DNA of 5,012 nucleotides from the NCBI GenBank assembly GCA_013042695.1, contig JABDPQ010000315.1, positions 1 to 5,012 on the forward strand. The letters are read 5' to 3'. The position numbers and the translations under genes were made by a program. Positions 4,984 to 5,012 of the stretch are shown piece by piece. How positions within the stretch are numbered: the stretch's first letter is position 1; each line of letters begins with the position of its first letter. The notes below the pieces were generated by a model. That model worked only from the letters and a program-made list of their open reading frames with translations. It had not been told where the DNA came from and searched no databases. Source of the DNA: Desulfobacterales bacterium. GTDB taxonomy: Bacteria; Desulfobacterota; Desulfobulbia; Desulfobulbales; Desulfocapsaceae.

Positions 4984-5012
4984 ATGAAACTATACGCTGG
5001 AATTGACTTGCA
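4984..5012 (+). CDS. Transposase, IS110-family-like (N-terminal fragment, cut by window end)
   Basis: Nine complete codons read MKLYAGIDL and the tenth begins CA (His or Gln). This beginning is characteristic of IS110/IS1111-type transposases, whose RuvC-like DEDD domain starts with a short strand ending in GID, the D being the first catalytic acidic residue. GGAGGT lies 5 nt upstream of the ATG, a strong ribosome binding site that is buried in the predicted leader stem. The rest of the gene is outside the window, so intactness cannot be judged. Another RNase H-fold protein with a GIDL start is possible. Confidence 0.6.

Larger units (their letters stand above)
4877..5012 (+). mobile_element. 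Left part of an IS110-family-like insertion sequence (truncated by window)
   Basis: The region after the metC dyad contains a folded non-coding leader and the start of a transposase gene that leaves the window. IS110-family elements lack conventional terminal inverted repeats and target duplications, so the exact left boundary cannot be read; it lies probably between 4877 and about 4890, or within or before the dyad. The assignment rests only on the first nine transposase residues and the non-coding end architecture. Confidence 0.5.

Overview
The window reads as a chromosomal segment of a Gram-negative bacterium. A Desulfobacterota (deltaproteobacterial) or gammaproteobacterial host fits best, judging by the protein styles: a PrpR-type sigma-54 activator, an E. 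coli-like MetC and an IS110-type transposase start. Base composition looks balanced. The taxon is inference only. No rRNA, tRNA or CRISPR array was seen.

Layout. Positions 1-98 hold a gene-poor left edge with a possible 3' end of an upstream gene. Positions 99-2072 (minus) encode a sigma-54-dependent activator with an N-terminal PrpR sensor domain, a PAS-like region, a complete AAA+ domain and a Fis-type helix-turn-helix. A 215-bp leader upstream of it contains a canonical-spacing -24/-12 (sigma-54) candidate, a dyad over that promoter, and a second sigma-70-like promoter with a perfect TATAAT. Positions 2288-3334 (minus) encode an aldo/keto reductase. A 314-bp divergent intergenic region rich in dyads and repeated boxes separates it from a cystathionine beta-lyase family PLP enzyme (metC-like, 3649-4818, plus).

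Five bases after metC lies a perfect 23-bp inverted repeat (4823-4876). After that comes the left part of an insertion sequence, with the first nine codons of an IS110-family-like transposase running off the window at 5012. The leader of that transposase (4890-4981) can fold into a long interrupted stem that buries its Shine-Dalgarno sequence.

How the parts may work together (inference): the regulator, reductase and lyase look like a small locus for metabolising a sulfur-containing or related amino acid. MetC-type enzymes perform alpha,beta-elimination, and the reductase could handle a carbonyl by-product. The PrpR-type protein is the obvious local regulator. However, no correctly spaced sigma-54 promoter was found in front of either enzyme gene, while one is present in front of the regulator itself. 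The most unusual signals are non-coding: the folded transposase leader, the perfect dyad beside it, and the TATGAG box cluster and nested dyads between the divergent enzyme genes.
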